Shown here: positions 55,441 to 64,000 of the stretch, one piece after another
Layout of the letters: each line of letters opens with the position of its first letter
How positions within the stretch are numbered: position 1 is the stretch's first letter
Assembly (NCBI GenBank): GCA_035578175.1
Contig: JAQMRL010000006.1
Location: 64,898,001 to 64,962,000, forward strand
Origin: Catonia carolina
Lineage: Eukaryota; Arthropoda; Insecta; Hemiptera; Achilidae
Reading direction: 5' to 3'
Length of the DNA stretch: 64,000 nt
Notes under the pieces: model-generated
Seen by the model: only the letters and a program-made list of their open reading frames with translations
Database searches by the model: none
What the model was told of the DNA's origin: nothing
Program-made: the position numbers and the translations under genes

Positions 55441-56361
55441 TAATCATTTAAACTTCACTTCAACTCCTAATCATCGTCATCTCATAATCGGCGTCGTTTT
55501 CATCTTTATCACCGTCATTGTCATCTCCAACTACAACAACTTTGTGTTTCAAGATGTTGATTCACAGTTCATCAAGTTTGATTTTGTATATATATTTTTT
55601 TTTCTTCAGTTTAGTCTTTTTGAAACACACTACTGAGTGTAGTTTATATTTTAGTTCTAAGGACATTACTCAGATTTTCTCATATTCGCTTAAAGTTATT
55701 GTATTTATTAACTGATTGCAAAAGAAATACTACACTGCTACAAAAGAAAAAAAATTATGGAATTTTATTTCTCTCCCGTAAATTATTGCACGTTTTATTA
55801 TACATAAATACAGTTCAGATTAACTGATCAGCTAAAATAAGACACAATGAAACAATGACACTTCCTAAACAAAGCACACAACCTACACGGAAAATAAATG
55901 GGAAAATGTATAACAAATTTTCTCCATTAAGTATTATTATTATTGTGAAACAAAATACGGACGAGAGCGTATCAAATACGACAGTGGGCAACCGACAACC
56001 ACTTAAAATAGGGTGACGATTTTGATGACAATCTCGCGTAGGCCTAAACAACAATTGTATAGCTACGAAGCGAGATAAATCTACAGATGATACGGTAAAC
56101 GTGGGAAGGTACAATTTCAATGATGCAACGAACACATCACGTTGATGAATGAGCTTAATGTATAAAGCTACTGCAGTAGTTATAATCTCTTTCATTTCCG
56201 GTATTGTTATATTTATAATAATGGTTTGGAAATATTTGCTGTAATTCTTTTGAAAATGCATAGTCATGGATTAATCGATTAATACAACTATCATAAACAC
56301 ACAATATTAAATGATTTACTTCACAACTACAACCACGAATCACATTTTTAACAAACAACCT
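55441..56361. other. LINE 3' flank, then unassigned sequence
   Basis: The first 300 bp is probably 3' untranslated sequence of the preceding jockey relic; it shares the layout of the 28558-28954 tail (for example a TTTAGTTC.. block). A 150-codon open frame at 55815-56267 (minus) is the longest unrecognised frame here, rich in hydrophobic residues, with no motif and a non-ATG-supported start. Confidence 0.4.
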
Positions 56362-56466
56362 CCAAAGTGACTTAGTGGTTACTGACCTGGACTACAGATC
56401 GGAAGATCCCTAGATCTATTCCCAGGTACAATGTGGAAAATCATCATCACTTCGTTCCACAACTAA
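56362..56466 (+). mobile_element. Possible tRNA-like SINE
   Basis: A-box-like TGACTTAGTGGTTACTG and B-box-like GATCTATTCCCAGG at tRNA spacing, followed by AATCATCATCACTTCGTTCC, which recalls the SINE body. Degenerate. Confidence 0.45.
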
Positions 56467-56467
56467 T

Positions 56468-57176
56468 TGTTGTTGTTAAGGTCAACAGCCGAAAGGCTGG
56501 TTTGAACCTCTAGAAGTTTTACTAACTAAAAACGAGAAGTGAGTGGTTTACTATTGTCTTCCTCACTGAGTTGAAAGAGTATGCTTATCAGCATGCCAGG
56601 CCCTCCGAAAACCAACCACTTTCCAACCTGCAAATGACACCTTCACTTCATTCACCACAGGGTCTGGCTGTAGAGTGAAATTCATTACTCTCAGAGGAGA
56701 TAACTCTTGGCTTGTGTCTTTTACACCTTTACCTCTTCTGTTCTTAAATAGTTCAGTCATGTAATTGGCAGACTATACGATAAGAAACAGAACTATTTTT
56801 TGTTGCCGTGGAACCAACAGATCGAGTGCAATTAATTTAACACGCCACTTGCCCGTTATGGGCATATAGTTTGAACCTCTAGAGGTTTTACTAAGTAAAA
56901 ACGAGGAGTGAGTGGTTTTGCTATTGCCTTCCTCACTGAGTTGAAAGAGTATCCTTATCAGCATTTCAAACCCTCCGAAAAGCACCCACTTTCCAACCTG
57001 CAAATGACACCTTCACTTCATTCACCACAGGGTCTGGCTGTACAGTGAAATTCATTACTTTCAGAGGAAATAACGCTGACTAGTGTATTTTACACCTCTA
57101 CCTCTTCTGTTTTTAAATAGCTCAGTCATATAATTGGCAGACTATACGATAAGAAACAGAACTATTTTTTAACTCG
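56468..57176 (-). repeat. Two tandem repeat A copies (local duplication)
   Basis: Minus-oriented copies at 56468-56868 and 56869-57176. Both share private changes not seen in other copies, such as GGCAGACTATACGATAAG and GAGTGAGTGG, at a spacing of about 369 bp. This points to tandem duplication of one copy rather than two insertions. The second lacks the tail and hairpin block. Confidence 0.8.
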
Positions 57177-57757
57177 TGAACTACGCATTTCCGGACCTAT
57201 GTTTATGTGAACTTTTTTCATTATTTTTACTCCTACAATAAGCTCAGAAAACACCGGAAAACTAACCGAAACACTCTGTATATGACAGGTCTAAATTTGG
57301 GCAAGGACGTGGGAAGTTATGAAAACACTTGGTAAAGAAAATGAGACAATGTGAATTTAATGCTAATCAAAGCAATCGATATATCTAAACAATGATTTAA
57401 TTAAACCGAATATATCTCACGTTAACTAGCAAAAACGAAAAGACGAACATTTAGTAATTGTGACAACAGACATTGTTTCCATTTTAGGAGTATCTAATTG
57501 TACTTAGCGTCTATAAAAGAAAATACTTTAAAAGGAGATTTAGGTGGACAAGTTAGGTAAATACAGTAAAACAATTCTTATTTTCTAAATCAAGGATCAT
57601 GAGAGAGAAAAAATCACTCGTCATCGAATTGGAAAACAAGTAGCAGTTACTTTGTTCAGTGTTTAAAATAACACATTTTATAAACATTAATGATGCACAT
57701 ATTTTTCTTTTTCTCATTCTTTTTTCATGATTACCTGTTGATGCCTTATTTGAGTAC
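57177..57757. other. Unassigned stretch
   Basis: Nothing recognised. Confidence 0.4.
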
Positions 57758-57759
57758 TA

Positions 57760-58472
57760 CAGGGTGCGGCAAAATAACCTCTGTATATTTGTTGCTGTGC
57801 AATGATTAGTGAAAGGAACTCAAGAGTGGTGAGAGTGAGGACAATCGACGGAGGAAAAGAGGAAGTTTAAGGTAACTTTCGTCTAAGAACTCTCAAAACG
57901 TGATTAGCGAAGCCGCATGAAAGCATGTCAAAACATCCTGAACAGTCTACCACCCGACGCCGGATTTTTCTCCAGTGACGAGGCATATTTCATTAAAATA
58001 TTATTATTTAAACGTGAGAGAGACAGTACAGTTAATGATTTTAAAAATTTACGTATCTTACATATTAAAAACTTATTTATTTTTAAAGTTTTAAAACTAT
58101 TTTATAAAAAACGTGGCAACAGAGGTACTAAAAACTTATATCATAGGTTTAGATGTTCAAGCCAACAACGTTTTGTAAGACCGGAAGTTAATAAATCCAT
58201 TTTTGCTAAAACTTTCGTTTATTTAGGTCCAAAGTGTTTTAATCTGTTGCCTATTGATTATCGAGCTTCATTTCGAACATTTTTGAGCGGCACGTGTCCT
58301 GAAGGAGCTGACAGAAGAAGACTTCCAGCACTGTTTCCAATAATGGAAAATTCGCATGGAGCGTTGAAGGGATAGAGAATGAGTGTATATTGAAGGTGAC
58401 AATAAGTGATTATGTATAAAATAAAACTAACATTTTTTTACGTCAGTCTCGTTATTTAATAGCCACACCTTG
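57760..58472 (+). mobile_element. Tc1/mariner-type element with interrupted transposase
   Basis: Ends CAGGGTGCGGCAAAATAAC and, inverted, CAAGGTGTGGCTATTAAATA lie between TA dinucleotides (57758-57759 and 58473-58474). The 713-bp element contains the start and end of a transposase around a LINE fragment. Confidence 0.8.
57917..58409 (+). pseudogene. Chimeric ORF: mariner-type transposase interrupted by LINE sequence
   Basis: Open from ATG at 57917 to a stop at 58375 (152 codons). Residues 1-27 (MKACQNILNSLPPDAGFFSS-DEAYF) match the block around the first catalytic Asp of a mariner-like family (FFSSDEAHF). Residues about 28-115 read as a LINE ORF2 tail (NLRILHIKNLFIFKVLKLFY, then FVYLGPKCFNLLPIDYR). 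From 58293 the mariner C-terminus resumes in another frame: RVLKELTEEDFQHCFQ-stop-WKIRMER, ending EGDNK-stop at 58407-58409. Catalytic core is absent. The continuous 152-codon frame may be chance. Confidence 0.7.
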
Positions 58473-58474
58473 TA

Positions 58475-58842
58475 TGTAACCAGATCCTGAAAAAGAACCC
58501 GAAATAAACGACACAATATGACGCAGATTGTGTATTAAGATTTTCGTATTACTCATATCATCATATCATTACTTTCGTGGACATTTCACTCGTGTACGGA
58601 AAATAACTTAACGTCATAACCGGAACAACAATCAAATATTAGTAACATTACTTTTTTTTATTACTACATCAAAAGATACAAAAATGGAATACATAAATAT
58701 AATAAGAGTATTACGTTTACAAACAAAATAAACAATACGTTCATACCGTATGAAAACTGTAATACGTATGTGTATCTACATAATAGCAAAAATATATTTG
58801 CAAAACGACTACTAACAAAATTCAGATAGGGAAAATATATAT
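58475..58842. other. Unassigned AT-rich spacer
   Basis: Spacer between two mariner-type elements; no feature recognised. Confidence 0.4.
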
Positions 58843-59594
58843 AGGGTGATTCAAAAAGAGCGCCGGTTTTGATATAGCAAATTAAGAGATTTATTTTATT
58901 GAAAAACTGAAAATAAATACATCAACAAGTTCATCTTTCCTTCCGATTTTATGTATGAAAAATGATGTCATGCATGTGTCCTCCTCTACTGCGCTGGCAC
59001 GCATCAACTCTGTCCATGAAATTGGATATTACTGCACGACAAGTTTCGACTTCCATTTGCCCGATAACCCGTCGAATTTCCTCCTTCAAGTCATTGATGT
59101 TTCGGGGTTTATTGGCATACACCAATGACTTCAGATGACCCCAAAGAGGAAAGTCACAAGGCGTCAAGTCACACGACCTTGGTAGCCATTGATGGTCGGA
59201 ATTACGAGAAATGATGCGATCCTGGAACCGTTCACGGAGCAACAACATTGTTTCTCGTGCAGCGTGACAGGTGGCACCATCCTGCTGAAACCACAACTCG
59301 TCAATGTCCATTCCATCCAAATGACGCCACAAAAACTCCCTAATCATCGTACGGTATCGGTCTCCATTTACTGTCACGGCTTGTCCTTCTTGATTTTCAA
59401 AAAAGTAAGGGCCGATGACACCGCCCGACCAAAAGCCGCACCAAACTGTCACTCGCTGTGCATACAAGAGAAACTACAACTGAATCGTCAATCGGAATGT
59501 TCTCCAAAATAGAAATGAGGTCAAACAATGTTGCCAACCGATAAACAAAAATTTACCAGCCGTTTAAAAACCGGCGCTCTTTTTGAATCACCCT
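58843..59594 (-). mobile_element. Internally deleted mariner-type element (DD41D)
   Basis: Perfect 28-bp TIRs begin AGGGTGATTCAAAAAGAGCG on both ends (58843-58870 and 59567-59594). Length 752 bp. The minus strand holds the C-terminal half of a transposase, with only about 100 bp between its 5' end and the TIR, so the N-terminal half is deleted. Intact TIRs and a clean frame suggest a rather recent insertion. Confidence 0.93.
58949..59467 (-). pseudogene. DD41D mariner-type transposase, C-terminal half
   Basis: 172 codons without stop: VTVWCGFWSGGVIGPYFFEN, WFQQDGATCHAARE, then SCDLTPCDFPLWGHLKSLVY, ending GGHMHDIIFHT-stop. The second (QQD) and third (PCD) catalytic Asp are separated by 41 residues, the DD41D spacing. 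The first Asp and the N-terminal DNA-binding domain are absent, and there is no ATG at the start, so it cannot act alone. It could still be transcribed as a fragment. High integrity compared with other relics in the window. Confidence 0.9.
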
Positions 59595-60057
59595 TTAGAA
59601 TGACTTTATCAGAGCTCCTGTGGACATATCAGATTGTTTTAAATTAGTTCTGTCATTCACACATACTCCTCTTTTCCTTTTATTCCCTCTTTTTAAAATT
59701 TCCCATCACTCTCTCTCTCACTCACCACTACATCTTTTATTTCGTTATATATTATACTTTAATCTCGATAAAATAGGTTGAACAAAATTTTACATTTTGT
59801 CATATCAGATGGACAACAGGGTGATTAAAAATTCAACGCCAATCTCTCGGAAGCTGATTCTGTAACTAAGATAAAGTAAGATAAATTTTAACATAGATCC
59901 GGAAACGCTTTGAGGAATAGTTAGGGCTGGCGAAATAATTCGTACGGAATTCAGTAGTTGTTTAAATCATTAGCTGAAAAAAGCTGGTTTGAACCTCTAG
60001 AGGTTTTACTAAGTAAAACGAGGAGTAAGGTAGTTTACCATTACCTTCCTTATTTGA

Positions 60058-60845
60058 AAAATCTGGTGTGTAACACTCACACAACTTTCTCTTGCCAAAA
60101 TAATTAACATAATAATCTAACACTAGTAATAAAACATTAGAAACAAACAAATAAACTAACCTCAATAAACATAACCTAATTTTAATCATGAGTAAAAGAC
60201 GCTAAATGAAAATCAACCTCAGATTGGCTTAAAAATATTGAAAATTACTCTTTCACACTAAGGTAGGCATAGAGAACAATGTTCTTAATAAAAATTGTAC
60301 ATCTTTTAATTTCCTATAGGAAATCAAATGTAGGATTTTAAATTCTCTACATTTTTTTATTATGTAAATTTTTGCGCTTAAATGCATATTAAAGCCGCAA
60401 TCTTAAAAAATCAATTTTGTTTACATGAAAACAGCCTAACCAAGAATTTCAGCAAACATGGCGCCTACTCTATCTTGTAGAGCATAAAAAATTTAGTAAA
60501 CCAGGCGATTTTTAAAAAAAAAACGTAGGACCAGTTTTTGAGAAATTCGCAAAAGTGAAAAATTACACGAATAAACCACTACTTCCGGTTGACCGATTTT
60601 GATGAAAATGTTCGTATCGGGTCCGGTAGCGGTGTCTAACTTAAGTTTCAAGTTTGTACGAGGTTCCGTTCTTGAGATATTCTGTTCACACACACACACA
60701 CACACACACACACCAATCGCTAAAAGCTTGTTTTTGGATTCACCGGGTCTGAAAAACGTGCATCACCGGTGAAACTCGATTTCGAAAAATCGACATGAAA
60801 ACAATACTCTTCTTCCTACATATTCATATACGCAAGAGAAAGTAA
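60058..60845 (-). repeat. Repeat C copy with (CA)n run, inside repeat A
   Basis: From AATCTGGTGTGTAACACTCA to ACGCAAGAGAAAGTAA, with a CA run at 60687-60712 and the conserved AACTTAAGTTTCAAGTTTG block. One internal unit is shortened. Confidence 0.85.
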
Positions 60846-61030
60846 ATGACACCTTTACTTCATTCGCCACAGGGTAAATTGTATAATGAAATTCATTACT
60901 CTCAGAGGAAATAATTCTGATTAGTGTCTTTTACAACTCTACCTCTTCTGTTCTTGAAAAGTTCAGTCATATAATTGGCTAAACATGTGATAAGAAAGAG
61001 AACTAATTTTTGTGGCCGTGGAACTAGCAG

Positions 61031-61424
61031 CTGCCCATAACAGATAGGTGGAGTGTCAAATTATTTACACTCAATTTGTTCGTTGCAGGGCTAAAATAAA
61101 TAGTTTTGTTTCTTATCACATGGTCAGCCAATTAAATGACTGAATCATTTAAGAACCGAAGAGGTAGAGGTGTAAAAGACACTAATCAAGAGTTATCTCC
61201 TCTGAAAGTAACGAATTTCATTGTACAGCCAGACCCTGTGGTGAATGAAGTGAAGGTGTCATTCGCTGTGTGGAAAATATGTGCTTTTCAGAGGGCCCGG
61301 CATGCTGATAAGCGTACTTTTCCACTCAGTGAGGAAGGCAATGGTAAACCACCTCACTCCTCGTTTTACTTAGTGAAACCTCTAGAGGTTCAAACCAGCC
61401 TTTCGGCTGTTGACCTAAAAAAAA
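61031..61424 (+). repeat. Repeat A, full-length with perfect target duplication
   Basis: 394 bp from CTGCCCATAACAGATAGG to TTGACCTAAAAAAAA, i.e. with a short poly(A) tail. Exact 11-bp duplications GGAACTAGCAG at 61020-61030 and 61425-61435. One frame is open for about 98 codons (61136-61432), reading TESFKNRRGRGVKDTNQELS, VQPDPVVNEVKVSFAVWK and PPHSSFYLVKPLEVQTSL. Probably the youngest copy here. Confidence 0.92.
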
Positions 61425-61480
61425 GGAACTAGCAGATTAAGTGCAATAATAATCCAACAATCCACCTGCCTGTTATGGGA

Positions 61481-61805
61481 AAAACAGACAGATGGAGTGT
61501 TAAATTATTTACACTTATCTAGTTAGTTCCAGGGCTACAAAAATAGTTCTGTTTCTTCTCACATACTCAGTTAATTAAATGACTAGAGTTCAAGAAAACA
61601 AGAAATAGAGGTGTAAAAGACACCTCAATCAGAGTCATCTCTTCTGAAAGTAGATGCTTTTCAGAGAAACTAACATGCTGTTAAGGATACTTTTCAACTC
61701 AATGAAGAAGGCACTGGTAAACCACCTCACTCCTAGTTTTACTTAGTAAAAAACCTCTAAGAGGTTCAAACCAGTCTTTCGGCTGATGACCTAAACAACA
61801 ACTAC
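61481..61805 (+). repeat. Repeat A copy, internally shortened
   Basis: Starts AAAACAGACAGATGGAGTG, lacks the CAGACCCTGTGGTG block, and ends TCGGCTGATGACCTAAACAA with an AAC-rich tail. It is head-to-head with the host copy that ends at 61480. Confidence 0.82.
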
Positions 61806-61850
61806 ATAATCATCTATTAAGAGACTGCCATTGAATTTTTAATCACCCAG

Positions 61851-62587
61851 TATATACATGTATAATAAAATATTTCACTCATCCTTTATTTTAACCTTTT
61901 CATTGAATCCTTTCAAAATTGTCCAACTAGATCACTTTTCCTATCCTTTTTTATTGAATTTCTAATCGGTTATCATTTCCTAAATAAAAGAAACAGAAGT
62001 ACATTACATAAAAGTTATTTATTCTTTTATTTTTTAAATTAAAAAAGGATTGCTTTTTATGGGTTTTATTTTTTCATTTCAAAGAGCATACTAGAGTATA
62101 TATATGAAGCAAATGTCATAAAGGTAATTTACATGTGTACATATGTTAAAAACATTCAAAGCCACCTCTTCTCCGTACTGAATTGATTTTTACTTCGTTT
62201 TAAAAGTCTATTCTATACTATCAACGGTGTTATTTTTATACATTTATATATTTTTTTTAAAAAAAAGGAAACAGTTGTTCACACAAAGTATTCAATCAAA
62301 AGCGTATCTTTTTATGTTTTTTCCTTTTTTTATATAATGTAATATTTTGTAATAAACAATAAATTGTATTAAATACATAATATAATAACAAGAGATGTTT
62401 AATAATATTGTCTGACGTTTATAATGTGCATGTCATACCTACTTCGGTGACTGGGTACAAAACCACTGAATATTTTATAAAGTTAAAAATTACCTGTTAC
62501 ATCACAATGAACGAATAAAGGAAAATCAATACAAATATTCCTAAACAATATTATATATATTTTTAAAGTAAAACTACATGAGTTTTT
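61851..62587. other. Unassigned AT-rich stretch
   Basis: No recognised feature. Confidence 0.4.
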
Positions 62588-62708
62588 ATCTTGCCCAATA
62601 TAAATATACAGGGAAGACATAGTTTTCATACGGACTTTTCACCGGAAATAAATGTTTTCAGACCTCCTGAACCTAAAAATAATATGATTTAGCGATTGGT
62701 CTGTGTAA
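62588..62708 (+). repeat. Repeat C terminal fragment
   Basis: TTATCTTGCCCAATATAAAT, TTTTCACCGGAAATAAATG, GACCTCCTGAACC and TAGCGATTGGTCTGTG match the (GT)n-side 120 bases of repeat C, ending exactly where the dinucleotide run would begin. Confidence 0.75.
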
Positions 62709-62714
62709 ACAAAA

Positions 62715-63826
62715 AAATCTGCCGTGAAACATTCACACGACTTTCTCTTGCCCAATAATGAACAATATAATCTAACATTAGTAATAAAATATTAGAAACA
62801 AACAAAAATCTAACTTCAATAAATATAACCTTATTTAAATCATAAGTGAAAGACGCAAAATGAAAATCGACCTCAGTTTGGCTAATACGGAAAATACGGA
62901 AAATCACTCTTTCACACTAAGGTAGGCTCTGTACAGAAAAATGCTCTAATTAAATATTGTAAATCTTTTAATTTCCTATAAATTTGATTAAACTTTTTTG
63001 TCGTAAAATGCATACTAAGGCCGAAATCTTTAAAAAATCGATTTTTCACACGTTTTCTTGAGAAAAAAAAGAAAATCGCTTTTTCACGCTAAACTAGGCT
63101 CTGTAGAGAAAATGCACTAAATAAAAGTCGTAGATCATTTTAATTTCCTATAAATTTTATTATATACATTTTTGTCGTAAAATGTATACTAAAGATGAAA
63201 TCTTGGAAACATCGATTTTCACACGTTTTCGTGAGAAAAAAATCAGAAAATTGCTAATTGCCGCTAAACTAAGCGTTATACAAAAAAAAAATATTTTTAA
63301 TAAAAGTTGTAGAGTTTTAAATTGTCTACAACTTTTATTATATATATTTTTGCGCTAAAATACATATCTAAGTCGCAATCTTAAAAAAAAATTTTTACAT
63401 GAAAACAGCCTCACCAAGAATTTCAGCAAACATGGCGCCTACCCTATCTTGTAAAGCATAAAAAATTTAGTAAACCAGGGGATTTTTAAAAAAAATCGTA
63501 GGACCAGTTTTTGAAAATATCGCAAAAAAAGTGAAAAATTACACGAATAAACTACTACTTCCGGTTGGCCGATTTTGATGAAAACGTTCATGTCAGGTCC
63601 AGTAGTGGTATGTAACTTAAGTTTTAAGTTCGTACGATATTCGTTTCTTGATATACATTCTGTTCACACACACTGACACACACAGACCAATCGCTAAAAA
63701 CATGTTTTTTGGGTTAAAACGTGGGTATAAAAACGTGCAGATCCGGTGAAAGCTCGATTTCCAAAACCCGGCATGAAAACAATACTTTCCTTCCTACATA
63801 TTCATAAAGGCAAGAAGAAAGTAAAA
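62715..63826 (-). repeat. Repeat C, longest copy (three internal units)
   Basis: From AATCTGCCGTGAAACATTCA to AGGCAAGAAGAAAGTAAAA. About 1.1 kb because one internal unit is triplicated: units near 62930-63110, 63110-63290 and 63290-63400 each carry CTAAACTA-GCTCTGT- or CTAAACTAAGCGTT-type blocks plus a hairpin GTTGTAG..CTACAAC. Short CA-rich run at 63666-63687. Confidence 0.88.
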
Positions 63827-64000
63827 ATGATAGTAACAATTTAAAAAATTGTCACCAATGAACACAAAAACATAATATGGCATGTAGGATAAAATCCAGG
63901 AATGAATTATTAGGTTCAGAAATAAAAATATGATATTCATAAGAAAGTAAAAGAAACCAAAAACAAAGAAAGGGAAAAAATACAAACGAGCATAAAATCA
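63827..64000. other. Unassigned end of window
   Basis: AT-rich; no recognised feature. Confidence 0.4.

Larger units (their letters stand above)
59957..61480 (-). repeat. Repeat A copy hosting repeat C and a second repeat A
   Basis: Minus-oriented pieces at 59957-60052 (3' end), 60846-61030 (middle to 5') and 61436-61480 (5' end) make up one repeat A, with roughly 90 bp lost at the first junction. The gaps are filled by a repeat C and a plus-strand repeat A. Confidence 0.82.
59817..61850. mobile_element. Mariner-type MITE hosting nested repeats
   Basis: Ends CAGGGTGATTAAAAATTCAA and, inverted, CTGGGTGATTAAAAATTCAA (20 bp, one mismatch). Only about 140 bp on the left and 45 bp on the right seem to belong to this element; everything between is inserted repeat A and C. 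The right flank is TA, the left AA, so the TA duplication is decayed on one side. Confidence 0.75.

Noticed and set aside
55815..56267. A 150-codon open frame on the minus strand
   Set aside because: Longest unrecognised frame after the transposon ones, but rich in I/L/F/V from AT-rich codons, no motif, and no coding-like context. Not called as a gene.
59189..59512. Plus-strand 107-codon frame
   Set aside because: Antisense shadow of the DD41D transposase frame.

Overview
The window looks like a stretch of repeat-filled, AT-rich eukaryotic (most likely insect, possibly hemipteran) chromosome. I see no bacterial gene layout, no rRNA, no convincing single-copy host gene and no CRISPR. What can be recognised is transposon-derived: Tc1/mariner, PIF-Harbinger, hAT-like and TTAA-target DNA elements, 3' ends of non-LTR retrotransposons, tRNA-headed SINEs, one LTR-retrotransposon border, and two abundant interspersed families called here repeat A and repeat C. 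The insect assignment is inference from the combination of jockey-like LINEs, DD41D mariner and Harbinger/MADF pairs.

Repeat A (about 393-401 bp, at least 15 copies or pieces) is a retroposon: three copies are bounded by 11-12 bp target duplications and it ends in an A-rich or AAC-rich tail. Repeat C (about 0.7-1.1 kb, at least 15 copies or pieces) ends in short inverted ACTTTCTCTTGCC motifs, carries a (CA)n/(GT)n run and a variable number of internal units of about 180 bp. These two families supply most insertion targets and most nesting.

Layout. 1-7150: repeat C, repeat A, a non-LTR C-terminal relic (2904-3268) and a poly(A) SINE (5844-6292). 7.9-8.4 kb: a fold-back element. 10.2-11.9 kb: a jockey-like relic split by a long-TIR element with 8-bp target duplication, itself carrying repeat A. 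13.4-16.7 kb: repeats C and A plus a fold-back with 8-bp duplication. 19.2-20.0 kb: repeat A split by an hAT-like MITE. 21-22 kb: a perfect hairpin and a LINE C-terminus. 23.4-32 kb: fold-backs, repeats A and C, a LINE split by a poly(A) SINE, tRNA-SINEs, and a 5'-truncated jockey tail. 32.3-33.5 kb: a giant palindrome. 34.8-35.6 kb: a deleted mariner with 165-bp TIRs. 39-40.2 kb: an A/T palindrome and a second fold-back. 41.5-43.3 kb: a Harbinger palindrome with MADF remnants in both arms and an LTR/PBS border inside. 43.9-48.5 kb: repeat C and a TTAA element. 48.9-50.1 kb: a mariner relic. 51.7-52.5 kb: a mini-Harbinger with converging transposase and MADF stubs. 53.4-57.2 kb: nested C copies, jockey relic, tandem A. 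57.8-63.8 kb: three mariner-type elements, one hosting a four-layer nest, then repeat C.

None of the coding remnants looks able to mobilise itself. They read as internally deleted or decayed derivatives that kept their termini and were probably moved by full copies elsewhere. Unassigned stretches are marked; they are AT-rich with no motif I can name.
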